From Dehalococcoidia bacterium (lineage in GTDB: Bacteria > Chloroflexota > Dehalococcoidia > Lucifugimonadales > Australimonadaceae), in NCBI GenBank assembly GCA_021296055.1, contig JAGWBE010000005.1:1-48615 (forward strand): a stretch of DNA of 48,615 bases, given 5' to 3'. Both the position numbers and the translations under genes were made by a program. The notes under the pieces are model-generated. The model was not told the origin of the DNA and searched no databases. It was given only the letters and a program-made list of their open reading frames with translations. Below, piece by piece: positions 8,109 through 15,675 of the stretch; position 1 is the first letter of the stretch; the number at the start of each line of letters is the position of its first letter.

Positions 8109-9701
8109 GTGCGCACGTTAGCGTGGGCGCTCGCGCTTGCGGCGGCGTGCTTGCTCGCCGGAGCGTGCGCCGCGCCCACTCCCACCCCCGAACCCACGCC
8201 GACGCCTACCTTCGCGCCTACCCCAACCGCCGACGTCGGGCCTCCCTCCGATGGCGCGCTGCGCGTAGCGGCGGTGGGCGCGGCGCCGCATCGCGATCTG
8301 CATCGGCTCGTCTCCGAGTGGGCGACACTGTTCGGGCCGGGGTTGGCGTACAGCCGCTTACTGCGGTTCGAGGCGGGGCCCAGAGCGGCGCAGCCCGGCA
8401 TGCACGTTGCGTGCGACCTGTGCCAGGCGTGGCGCGTCTCCCCGGACGGCCTGACCTACGAGTTCGACCTCCACCCGGACGCCGCGTGGGCGTCGGCGGA
8501 CGGCGCGCTCACGCGAGGCGTGACGGCGCAGGACGTCGCCTTCAGCCTCGAACGCCTACGCACGCCGGGGCTGCCGCACGCGTGGCTGCTGGCGGCCGTG
8601 GAGGACATCGAGGTGGCCAGCGATGCGGCCGTGCGCTTGCGCCTGCGCTATCCCGACGCCGACCTGCCGCAGAAGTTGGCGAGTCCCTACGCCGTCGTCA
8701 TGGCGCCGGAGGCGGTGGGCGCGGATCTGCGAACGGGGCCGGTAATCAGCTCCGGCCCGTGGCTGTTCGACCAGGGAGCGTCGGGGCAAGTGTGGCTCAC
8801 CGCGCGGGAGGATTACCACCGCCCTGGGGAGCCGTCGGTCAGCGCATTGGAGATTGTGCCCGTGCGCGACTTCGCCACGGGCGCGGCCTTCCTCAGGGCT
8901 GGACAAGTGGACGCGGCGCAGGTGAGCGCGCGCGAGTGGGCGGAACTGGCGGGCGGAGATATCCGCTCCGTCGTCGTGCGACGGCAGGGGTTCGGCGTCG
9001 CGTTCGGCATGAACGTGCGCGACGGCCCCCTTGCGGACGCGGCGGTTCGGCGCGCGCTCTTCGCTGCGCTCGACCCATGGGCGGCGTTGGGGGCGCTCGA
9101 TCGCCCCGCGTGGGTCGGCGTCGGCGTCCCCGTCATCGAGCCCGATTGGCTGCTACCCGACGAGGAGCTGCGGCGCGTCTTCCGGGGCGAGCAGGCCGGG
9201 GGCGGCGTGGCGGCGTTGACGCTCACCGTCGCCAACTTCGGCGAGGGCTATGCGGCGCACGGCGAGGCGTTGGCGGCGCAGATGCGCGACACGAGCTTCG
9301 ACGTGACGGTGGAGGTCGTGAGTCGTTCCGCCTACTTCCAACGGGTCTGGGAGGAGCGCGACTTCGAGGCGTTCGTCGGGCCGCTCCCGCCCGTGACCAC
9401 CACCGGCTCCTTCCTGCTAGGGCTAGTCCACGGCGACGGCGCGCAGAACGTGTTCGGCCACCAAGACGCAGCGCTCGACGCGCTCATCGAGGCGCAGGCG
9501 GCGGAACCGGACGCAGCGCGTCGCGGCGTCCTAGTGCGCGAGGCGCAGCAGCGCATCCTCGACGATGCCTTCCTGTTCATGCCCGCCATCGCCGCCGAGC
9601 GATGGGCCTACGGCCCCGGCGTGATCGACTTCGCGCCGAACATGCCCGCTGGCGCGGGCGACTTCTGGCGCTACGCCCGCCTCGAGGAGGCGAGCGAGTG
9701 A
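8109..9701 (+). CDS. ABC transporter solute-binding lipoprotein (family 5, peptide/nickel type)
   Basis: A secreted lipoprotein of 530 residues. A hydrophobic signal ending LLAGAC gives a lipid-modified Cys near residue 20, followed by a Pro/Thr-rich tether up to about residue 41 and a family-5 periplasmic-binding domain (WRVSPDGLTYEFDLHPDAAWA, TAQDVAFSLERL, YPDADLPQKLASPYAVV). No permease or ATPase gene is adjacent, so it is an orphan binding protein or works with a distant transporter. The start is GTG. Its TGA stop overlaps the GTG of the acetyltransferase gene (GTGA), suggesting translational coupling. Confidence 0.88.
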   Translation: MRTLAWALALAAACLLAGACAAPTPTPEPTPTPTFAPTPTADVGPPSDGALRVAAVGAAPHRDLHRLVSEWATLFGPGLAYSRLLRFEAGPRAAQPGMHVACDLCQAWRVSPDGLTYEFDLHPDAAWASADGALTRGVTAQDVAFSLERLRTPGLPHAWLLAAVEDIEVASDAAVRLRLRYPDADLPQKLASPYAVVMAPEAVGADLRTGPVISSGPWLFDQGASGQVWLTAREDYHRPGEPSVSALEIVPVRDFATGAAFLRAGQVDAAQVSAREWAELAGGDIRSVVVRRQGFGVAFGMNVRDGPLADAAVRRALFAALDPWAALGALDRPAWVGVGVPVIEPDWLLPDEELRRVFRGEQAGGGVAALTLTVANFGEGYAAHGEALAAQMRDTSFDVTVEVVSRSAYFQRVWEERDFEAFVGPLPPVTTTGSFLLGLVHGDGAQNVFGHQDAALDALIEAQAAEPDAARRGVLVREAQQRILDDAFLFMPAIAAERWAYGPGVIDFAPNMPAGAGDFWRYARLEEASE

Positions 9702-10255
9702 ACGCGCCGCTGAGCTTCGAGACGCGTGAAGTGGGCGCGCAGACGTGGCCCGACCTCGAGCGCCTGTTCGAGGCGCGCGGCGGCCCCAGATGGTGCTGGT
9801 GCTCCGTCTTCCGCAGAGACGCAACAGGCCGCAGGCCAAAAGACAGAGAGGGGCAGAAAGCGCTGCTGGAGGGCATGGCGCGCAGAGACGTCCCCGTCGG
9901 CCTCCTCGCCTACTACGGCGGCGAGCCGGTCGCCTGGTGTTCCGTCGCCCCCCGCGAGACCTTCGCCCCCCTAGGAGGCATAGACAACCCCGGCGAGCCG
10001 CCCGGCGCCGTCTGGTCGATCACCTGCTTCTATGTGCGCAGCGCCTACACTCGCCGCGGCATGATGCGCACCCTCATCGACGCCGCCACCGCCTACGCCG
10101 CCCGCAACGGCGCGCAGACCGTCGAGGCCTACCCCGTTCCGCCCGACGCGCCGAGCTACCGCTTCATGGGCTTCACCCCTGCCTTCGCCCAAGCAGGGTT
10201 CGTGGAGGCAGGCCGCGCGGGCAAGCGCCGCATCGTCATGCGCCGGCGAGTGTAG
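9698..10255 (+). CDS. GNAT-family acetyltransferase
   Basis: A 185-residue protein with the GNAT fold. The N-terminal WCWCSVFRRD segment and the core GLLAYYGGEPVAWCSVAPR strand pair are seen in a GNAT subgroup. SITCFYVRSAYTRRGMMRTL is the acetyl-CoA-binding loop and helix, and the protein ends with a YRFMGFTPAF beta-strand region. It begins at a GTG overlapping the stop of the solute-binding protein. The acceptor substrate is not predictable. Confidence 0.85.
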   Translation: MNAPLSFETREVGAQTWPDLERLFEARGGPRWCWCSVFRRDATGRRPKDREGQKALLEGMARRDVPVGLLAYYGGEPVAWCSVAPRETFAPLGGIDNPGEPPGAVWSITCFYVRSAYTRRGMMRTLIDAATAYAARNGAQTVEAYPVPPDAPSYRFMGFTPAFAQAGFVEAGRAGKRRIVMRRRV

Positions 10256-10308
10256 GGGGCATGCGCGCGTTGACGGACGCGGCGAGGCAGCGCAGCGCCG
10301 CCCCCGCG

Positions 10309-10337
10309 TTGACGCTGCCCCGACAAACGCGTAGACT
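10309..10337 (+). promoter_or_regulatory. Promoter of trxA
   Basis: TTGACG (10309-10314), a 17-nt spacer, and TAGACT (10332-10337). It lies 69 nt upstream of the trxA ATG, with GGGAGG as ribosome-binding site. Confidence 0.65.
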
Positions 10338-10406
10338 GAACCTGCGCGTCCGACGCAGGGCGCCGCGAATCGACAGGGCCACAGACGCGCCCTCAGGGAG
10401 GCAACC

Positions 10407-10736
10407 ATGGCGAAGCCCTTTGCCGTAACGGACAGCGACTTCCAAGGCCAGGTGCTCGACGCATCCCAGCCCGTGCTGGTCGACTTCTGGGCCGACTGGT
10501 GCGGTCCCTGCAAGATGATCGCCCCTGTCATCGAGGAGCTCTCGGAGGAGTACGACGGCAAGATCACCTTCGCCAAGGTGGACGTGGACGCCAATCCCAA
10601 GACCGCCATGGACTTCGGCATCCGCAGCATCCCGACACTCCTCGTCATCAAGGACGGCAAGGTCGCCGACCAGGTGGTCGGCGCAGTGCCCAAGACGGTG
10701 CTGAAGAAGGCGCTCGACCAGGCGCTCAGCGGCTAA
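10407..10736 (+). CDS. trxA: Thioredoxin
   Basis: A cytoplasmic dithiol-disulfide oxidoreductase of 109 residues, the normal family length. The redox site is WCGPC with Cys32 and Cys35. The buried Asp equivalent (FWAD context), the cis-proline segment RSIPTLLVIKDGK and the glycine-containing last strand are all present. It is a single-gene unit with its own promoter and a downstream hairpin. Confidence 0.97.
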   Translation: MAKPFAVTDSDFQGQVLDASQPVLVDFWADWCGPCKMIAPVIEELSEEYDGKITFAKVDVDANPKTAMDFGIRSIPTLLVIKDGKVADQVVGAVPKTVLKKALDQALSG

Positions 10737-10775
10737 GGGCGGAGCGCCCGCCGTCAGAGAGTCGATGATGAACGG

Positions 10776-10800
10776 CGCCCCGGCCCTTCCTGCCGGGGCG
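10776..10800 (+). terminator. Hairpin downstream of trxA
   Basis: CGCCCCGGC pairs with GCCGGGGCG around a 7-nt loop. GTTTTA follows 8 nt later, a weak U-tract just before the selC gene. Termination may be partial, leaving selC co-transcribed with trxA. Confidence 0.5.
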
Positions 10801-10814
10801 TCGCCGCGTTTTAC

Positions 10815-10909
10815 GGGAGTGGATAGGTCCCGGTGGGCCTCCCGGTCTTCAAAACCGTTGCCGGGCCAGATTCCTGGTTCGGGGTGGGTTCGACTCCCAC
10901 GCACTCCCG
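10815..10909 (+). tRNA. selC: tRNA-Sec (anticodon UCA)
   Basis: A 95-nt selenocysteine tRNA. The acceptor arm GGGAGTG pairs with CACTCCC (7 pairs; the eighth position is G opposite G). The D arm has the diagnostic six-pair stem AGGTCC/GGGCCT with a CGGT loop. The anticodon loop is CTTCAAA (TCA). The extra arm is long, with CCGGGCCAG facing CTGGTTCGG. The T arm is GTGGG-TTCGACT-CCCAC. The genomic 3' end is G-CCG, so the terminal CCA is not fully encoded and must be added. Its presence means the genome should hold selA, selB and selD and at least one UGA-decoding selenoprotein gene. Confidence 0.96.
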
Positions 10910-10949
10910 CCGCAGTTAAAGAGCGCCTCGCCGCCAACTTATCCGCTGC

Positions 10950-13900
10950 CTACCGCCCTGCCGCCCCTGCTAGCTCCGCCGCGTGGCGTTGAAAAGCGGC
11001 CAGGGCCTCCAACGCCTCCAGGAGGGTTTGGCCCCACGGCTGCCTCAGCGCGCCCTCGCCCTGCAGGCGAATCTGCTGGTGGCCGACGTTCGCGCCGTTG
11101 CCCAGCGCCCGCTCCAACGCGAGGCGCGCGCCGCCCACCGGGTGGGGCAACTTCAGGGTGATTTCGCCGTTGCGGCGCGTCACCGCCTCCACGCCCGCTT
11201 GGCGCGCAAGGACGGAGACGCGGAGGCCGAATAGCAGGTTGTGCACCTCGTCGGGGAGGCGGCGGCCAAAGCGGTCGCGCAGCTCCTGCGCCGCGTCATT
11301 CACGTCGGCGACGGTGCGCGCCTTGGCCATGCGCTGGTAGACGGACATGCGGGCGGGCAGATGCTCGATGAGAGCGTCGGGGATGGCGGCGGGGACATCG
11401 AGGTCGATGACGGGGTCGGTGGCCGGAGCGGGCGAGGGCGCGCCGCCCTGCTCGCGGCGCAGGTCTTGGACTGCCTCCGCGAGCAGGCGCGTGTAGAGGT
11501 CGAAGCCGACGGCGTGGACGTGGCCGCTCTGCTCCGCGCCGAGGATGTTGCCCGCGCCGCGTATCTCGAGGTCGCGCATGGCGATGCGGAACCCCGCGCC
11601 CAGCTCCGTCGCCGACGCGACGGTCTGGAGGCGGCGCTGGGCTGCCTCGGTCAGACGGCGGCCGGATTGAACGAGCAGGTAGGCATAGCCGCGTTGGGCG
11701 CGCCTCCCGATGCGCCCGCGCAGTTGGTAGAGCTGGGCGAGGCCGAAGCGGTCGGCGCGATCGACGATGAGCGTGTTCACCGTGGGGATGTCGAGGCCGG
11801 ATTCGATGATGGTGGTGCAGACGAGAACGTCGGCCTCTCCCGCGCCGAAACGCTCCATCGCGTCGGCGAGGCGGCCTTCGTGCATCTGTCCGTGGCCGAC
11901 TATGACGCGCGCTTCGGGGACGAGGTCGGCGACGCGCCCGGCGGCGAGGTCAATCGTGTTGACGCGGTTGTGGAGGTAGTAGACCTGGCCGCCGCGGTCG
12001 AGTTCGCGGCGGATGGCGTCGCGCACCAGGTCGTCCGACGCCTCCGCCAGGTAGGTCTTGATAGGGAGGCGCTCCTCGGGAGCGGTCTCGATGTTGGAGA
12101 CGTCGCGCACCCCGGCCAGGGCCATGTGCAGCGTGCGCGGGATAGGCGTGGCGGTCATCGTGAGGATGTCCACCTCGCTGCGCAGCTCCTTGAGGCGCTC
12201 CTTGTGGTCGACGCCGAAGCGGTGCTCCTCGTCCACGATGACTAGGCCTAGGTCGTTGAAGCCCACGTCCTTCTGGATGAGGCGGTGCGTGCCGATGACC
12301 ACGTCCACCGCGCCGCGCTTGAGAGCAGCGACGACCTGCCCTTGCTCGGCGTGGGTGCGGAAGCGGCTGAGCAGCTCGACGCGGATGGGGTAGGGCTCGA
12401 GGCGTTCGGAGAAGGTCTGGTAGTGCTGCTGGGCGAGGACGGTGGTGGGAACAAGAACGGCGGCCTGCTTGCCGTCCATCACCGTCTTGAAGGCCGCCCG
12501 CAGCGCCACCTCCGTCTTGCCGTAGCCCACGTCGCCGCAAACCAGGCGGTCCATCGGCTTGAACGCCTCCATGTCCTCCTTCACGTCGACGATGGCCGCA
12601 TGCTGGCCGGGCGTCTCCGTGTAAGGAAAGGCGTCCTCCATCTCGCGCTGCCAGGGCGTGTCGGGCGGGTATGCGTGGCCCGGCGCGGCCTCGCGGCGCG
12701 CGTGGATGGCCAGCAGATCGACGGCGAGGCGGCGAGTGGATTCGCGCGCGCGGGAGACGGCGCGGCTCCACTCCTGCGTGCCCAGCCTCGTCAGCGACGG
12801 CGGCGCGTCGCTCCCCCCTGCGTAGAGCGACACGCGGTCGAGGTGCTCCATAGGCACGTAGAGGCGATCCCCCTCGGCGTATTCAAGCACGAGGTACTCG
12901 CGGCCCGCGCCGCCGTTCTCCATCGGGCGCGTGCCCGCAAAGCGGCCGATGCCGTGGTCTACGTGCGCCACCAACTGGCCCGGCGACAACTCCTCCACCA
13001 GCAGATTGCGGGAGGGAGCGGAGCGACGGCGCGGACGGGCGGGCCGGCGCTTGGCCGCGCCGAACAGGTCAGCGTCGCCGAGCAACGTCAGCAACACGGG
13101 CGCGCCGTCGCCCACGCTCTCACGCAGCCGCCAGCCGCCCGGCACGGCGGCGTGGACAACCTCGACCAAGCCCGCCTCGGGCGGATGGGGCGCCTCGTGC
13201 GATTCGCGCGCGGCCACGTCCGCGTCGCGCAGCACCTCGTGGACACGCTGCGAGTGCTGGGTGACGACGGCGGCGGGAGGCGCTCCGCTTGCGCCGAGCG
13301 CCTCCGCCAGGCGGTCTAATGCGCCTTGAAAGGACGGCGGCGCGTCGAACGGCAGCGCCACCGCTCCGTCGGCGTCCGCCGCGTGGTAGCGAGTGAGGTC
13401 GAGGGCGGGCATCCGCTCCAGTTGCGCGCCGAGGGCGGGCCATTCGGCGTAGGAGAAGGGGAAGCCGACGGGAAGTTCGCCGCGCTCCTGCTTGTCGAGG
13501 CGCTGCTGGCTGGCCCCCGCCTCCCAGTGGGACGCGGCCTCGACCACCTCCCCATGCTCATCGACCACGACTAGAGGCGGCGCGCCGTCGGGAAGTGCGA
13601 CGAGGTGATCGAGCAGCGTGTCGCTGTTGAAGAGGCCCGCGAAGAACGACGCGCTTTCGGTGGACAGCCCGGCCATCAACTGAGCGAGGTCGTCCTGAAT
13701 GCGGTCGCGCTCCGCCGTCCTCATCGCGGTGTAATCTAAGGAACGCAGCGTCTCCGCAAGCATCCCCTCCTCCGCGAACGCAGGCAGCGCCTCCCACGCG
13801 GGCAGCACGCGAACTCCGTCCGCAGCGGCGGCGGAGCGCTGCGTCGCCGGGTCGAACCAACGGATGGATTCGATCCGGTCGCCCCACAGATCGAGGCGGG

Positions 13901-14486
13901 CGGGCAGCTCCATCCCCGGCGAGTAGACGTCCACCACCCCGCCCCGCCGCGCCACTTGACCGGGCGCCTCGACGGACGGCGCGAGGTCGTAGCCCAGGCG
14001 CGTCCAACGCTCCAGCGCCGCGCCGACGGCAAAGCGGTCGCCGGGGCGCAGCGTCTCCGTCAGGCGCGCGAGCAGCTCGGCGCTCAACGTCTTCTGCATC
14101 ACCGCAAGCGCCGAGGCGACGATGAGCGGCGGGCGTTCCGGGTCGGCGCTCTGTAGCGCGCCGAGCGCGCTGATGCGCGGGTGAAGCATGGAAGGGTCGA
14201 GGGCGATGCGCTCGTAGGGCAGCGCGTCCGATTCGAGGAAGTGGTGGATGGGCGCGTCCGCGCCGCAGTAGACCTCCAGGTGCTCGGCCCAGGCGCGCGC
14301 GTCTTCGGGACGCGGACAGAGCAGGAGCACAGGGCGGCGCAGGTCGCGCCACAGCGCCGCGGCGAGGTAGGGCTTAGTCGCGTCGGGGAGCGCGGCGCGC
14401 GGGCGGGCGCCGGCGCGGACGGCGTCGAGCAGGCCGTCGTAGGCGGGGACGCGGCGGAGTAAGGGGAGGAGTCCTTGCAGGCTCAT
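10950..14486 (-). CDS. mfd: Transcription-repair coupling factor
   Basis: An ATP-dependent translocase of 1178 residues that removes RNA polymerase stalled at DNA lesions and recruits UvrA. The order is standard: UvrB-like N-terminal region; CarD-like RNA-polymerase-interaction domain at about residues 499-550 (SPGQLVAHVDHGIGRF, YVPMEHLDRVSLY); helicase with Walker A GDVGYGKTE near 652 and DEEHRFGV near 751; RGRIGRRAQRGYAYLL in the second RecA lobe; and the C-terminal TRCF domain. The ATG start begins MSLQGLLPLL. It is convergent with selC and monocistronic as far as visible. Confidence 0.97.
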   Translation of the reverse strand: MSLQGLLPLLRRVPAYDGLLDAVRAGARPRAALPDATKPYLAAALWRDLRRPVLLLCPRPEDARAWAEHLEVYCGADAPIHHFLESDALPYERIALDPSMLHPRISALGALQSADPERPPLIVASALAVMQKTLSAELLARLTETLRPGDRFAVGAALERWTRLGYDLAPSVEAPGQVARRGGVVDVYSPGMELPARLDLWGDRIESIRWFDPATQRSAAAADGVRVLPAWEALPAFAEEGMLAETLRSLDYTAMRTAERDRIQDDLAQLMAGLSTESASFFAGLFNSDTLLDHLVALPDGAPPLVVVDEHGEVVEAASHWEAGASQQRLDKQERGELPVGFPFSYAEWPALGAQLERMPALDLTRYHAADADGAVALPFDAPPSFQGALDRLAEALGASGAPPAAVVTQHSQRVHEVLRDADVAARESHEAPHPPEAGLVEVVHAAVPGGWRLRESVGDGAPVLLTLLGDADLFGAAKRRPARPRRRSAPSRNLLVEELSPGQLVAHVDHGIGRFAGTRPMENGGAGREYLVLEYAEGDRLYVPMEHLDRVSLYAGGSDAPPSLTRLGTQEWSRAVSRARESTRRLAVDLLAIHARREAAPGHAYPPDTPWQREMEDAFPYTETPGQHAAIVDVKEDMEAFKPMDRLVCGDVGYGKTEVALRAAFKTVMDGKQAAVLVPTTVLAQQHYQTFSERLEPYPIRVELLSRFRTHAEQGQVVAALKRGAVDVVIGTHRLIQKDVGFNDLGLVIVDEEHRFGVDHKERLKELRSEVDILTMTATPIPRTLHMALAGVRDVSNIETAPEERLPIKTYLAEASDDLVRDAIRRELDRGGQVYYLHNRVNTIDLAAGRVADLVPEARVIVGHGQMHEGRLADAMERFGAGEADVLVCTTIIESGLDIPTVNTLIVDRADRFGLAQLYQLRGRIGRRAQRGYAYLLVQSGRRLTEAAQRRLQTVASATELGAGFRIAMRDLEIRGAGNILGAEQSGHVHAVGFDLYTRLLAEAVQDLRREQGGAPSPAPATDPVIDLDVPAAIPDALIEHLPARMSVYQRMAKARTVADVNDAAQELRDRFGRRLPDEVHNLLFGLRVSVLARQAGVEAVTRRNGEITLKLPHPVGGARLALERALGNGANVGHQQIRLQGEGALRQPWGQTLLEALEALAAFQRHAAELAGAAGR

Positions 14487-14541
14487 AAGTCGCGGCGGCC
14501 TGCGCAGCGCTCACCGGCGCGGCTGCCGCCAACGCCGAAAT

Positions 14542-14559
14542 GGCCGCTGCGCAGCGGCC
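14542..14559. repeat. Perfect 18-bp palindrome between mfd and the lipoprotein gene
   Basis: GGCCGCTGC followed by GCAGCGGCC with no loop. It lies between two divergent genes, upstream of the TATACT element of the lipoprotein gene. It could be a protein-binding site, since there is no U-tract for a terminator. Confidence 0.45.
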
Positions 14560-14607
14560 TAGCCCCATTGTAGCCGATGGCGGGGCGAGCGGCGGCGCGC
14601 CCACGCC

Positions 14608-14613
14608 TATACT
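14608..14613 (+). promoter_or_regulatory. -10 element of the UGA-containing lipoprotein gene
   Basis: GCCTATACT, 62 nt before the TTG start. The hexamer matches the TATnnT pattern seen before several genes here. No clear -35 hexamer is visible. Confidence 0.4.
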
Positions 14614-14675
14614 CCCAAGCAATCGGCGTATCCGGCCGGGCGCCCCAGAGCAAAACCGCCGGATGGAGGACTCCC

Positions 14676-15158
14676 TTGAAGAAACTGTTTGCCGTGATCG
14701 CGATGATACTGGCTCCCGCCCTGGCGGCGGGCTGCGGCGAATCGAACGACGCCGAGAGGGAGGAAGCCGCCTCCGACCATATGGCGGCCCAAGCGATGCT
14801 GACCGCCCACTACGTCGCGGCGGCACGGCAGGCGGGCACGCCCGACGCGGAGATCAACGCCGTCCTAGCGCAGGTGGCGTCCGAGACCATCATCTCCGAG
14901 TTCTGAATCACTGACGAGCAGGGCCGCGTCGTCTACACCAACATCCCGGGGACGGAGTTCGCCTTCCCCACCGACCCGAACGCGAACAGCCAAGCCGCCC
15001 CCTTCGCGGCGCTGCTCACCGGGCAGGCGCGCGTCGTCGCCCAGGGCGTGAGGCCCCGCGAACTGGACGACAAGGAGTTCAAGTACGTCGGGGCGGCGGG
15101 CGTCGACCAGCCACGCATCGTTCAGGTCGGCATAGCGGGGGAGGCGCTGCGGGAGTAG
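14676..15158 (+). CDS. Lipoprotein with in-frame UGA at codon 77 (candidate selenoprotein, or nonsense-interrupted gene)
   Basis: One frame of 161 codons runs from TTG at 14676 (GGAGG 6 nt upstream) to TAG at 15156-15158, broken only by TGA at 14904-14906. Residues 1-20 are a lipoprotein signal with lipobox LAAGC. Residues 36-76 are helical and end TIISEF. After the TGA, ITDEQGRVVYTN continues without a shift, then PREL, KEFKYVGAAGVDQPRIVQVG and a TAG. From memory, sensor-type extracytoplasmic domains carry a similar EF-x-ITDE...KYV..GVD.PRIVQVG pattern as one unit, often with Trp at the UGA position. The post-UGA half has no start codon of its own. The alternatives are Sec insertion, a TGG-to-TGA mutation, or a base error. 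Function is unknown; probably an envelope sensory or binding domain. Confidence 0.55.
14913..14933 (+). promoter_or_regulatory. Possible bacterial SECIS-like hairpin after the in-frame UGA
   Basis: GACGAGC pairs with GC-G-TCGTC (one bulged G) around the loop AGGGCC. The loop opens 13 nt after the UGA and has G as its second base. Bacterial SECIS elements usually need a short stem about this far downstream with a G among the first two loop bases. The fit is borderline, and chance stems are common in GC-rich DNA. Confidence 0.35.
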
Positions 15159-15201
15159 GCGCAGGCGGCGCGAATCTGCCCGCGTCCGCCAACGCGCCTC
15201 G

Positions 15202-15229
15202 TTCGCCCTTCGATTTCCCTCAGGGCGAA
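15202..15229. repeat. Palindromic repeat between convergent genes
   Basis: TTCGCCC and GGGCGAA pair across a 14-nt loop (CTTCGATTTCCCTCAG context). The sequence resembles the widespread intergenic palindrome that begins GTTCGCCCTTCGA and ends CTCAGGGCGAAC. It lies between the lipoprotein and PPOX genes, where it could also act as a bidirectional terminator. Confidence 0.5.
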
Positions 15230-15239
15230 TGGCGCGCGG

Positions 15240-15644
15240 CTAAGAGCCGCGTGCCGTGAGGTGGCTTACGTCGAATTTCATCTTCTTGGCGAACGACTCC
15301 GACGCGGGCTCGTCGATGCCCCAGCTGAACACCTTGGCCGGCTCGAGGATGAAGTACTCGCTGCCGTCCCATATCTTGCCGGTGGCGACCGCCTTGCCGC
15401 GGATCTCGACGCCGTGGATCGCGCCGTCGTCGTCGCGCGTGTCCCACACGCAGGCGATCCACGGGTTCCTGTCGATGAGCCTGCGCTTGTAGGAGATGTC
15501 GAACTCATAGCCGCCCACGACGATGTTGTCGCCGTCCATCCGCGTGATCATCGGCACGACGTGCGGGCGCCCGCCGGGCGTGGACACGGCCAGGCGGTAG
15601 AGCGGCGTGTTCTTGACGTATTCCAGTTCGCCGGGGGTCAGCAT
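15240..15644 (-). CDS. Pyridoxamine 5'-phosphate oxidase-fold (PPOX) protein
   Basis: A 134-residue split-barrel flavin- or F420-binding protein. It has LAVSTPGGRPHVVPMITRMDG at the start of the barrel, a central KRRLIDRNPWIACVWDTRDD segment, then the GVEIRGKAVATG strand and a C-terminal EPAKVFSWGID segment as seen in general stress/F420-dependent PPOX proteins. The ATG is preceded by AGGAGGAG, a strong ribosome-binding site. Cofactor and substrate are not resolved. Confidence 0.85.
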   Translation of the reverse strand: MLTPGELEYVKNTPLYRLAVSTPGGRPHVVPMITRMDGDNIVVGGYEFDISYKRRLIDRNPWIACVWDTRDDDGAIHGVEIRGKAVATGKIWDGSEYFILEPAKVFSWGIDEPASESFAKKMKFDVSHLTARGS

Positions 15645-15675
15645 CAGGCTCCTCCTTGACCGCGCAAGCCTAGCC

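Noticed and set aside
10815..10911. A second tRNA or tRNA-Ser reading of the selC locus
   Set aside because: The long extra arm could suggest tRNA-Ser, but the UCA anticodon, six-pair D-stem with four-base loop and 95-nt length fit only tRNA-Sec.
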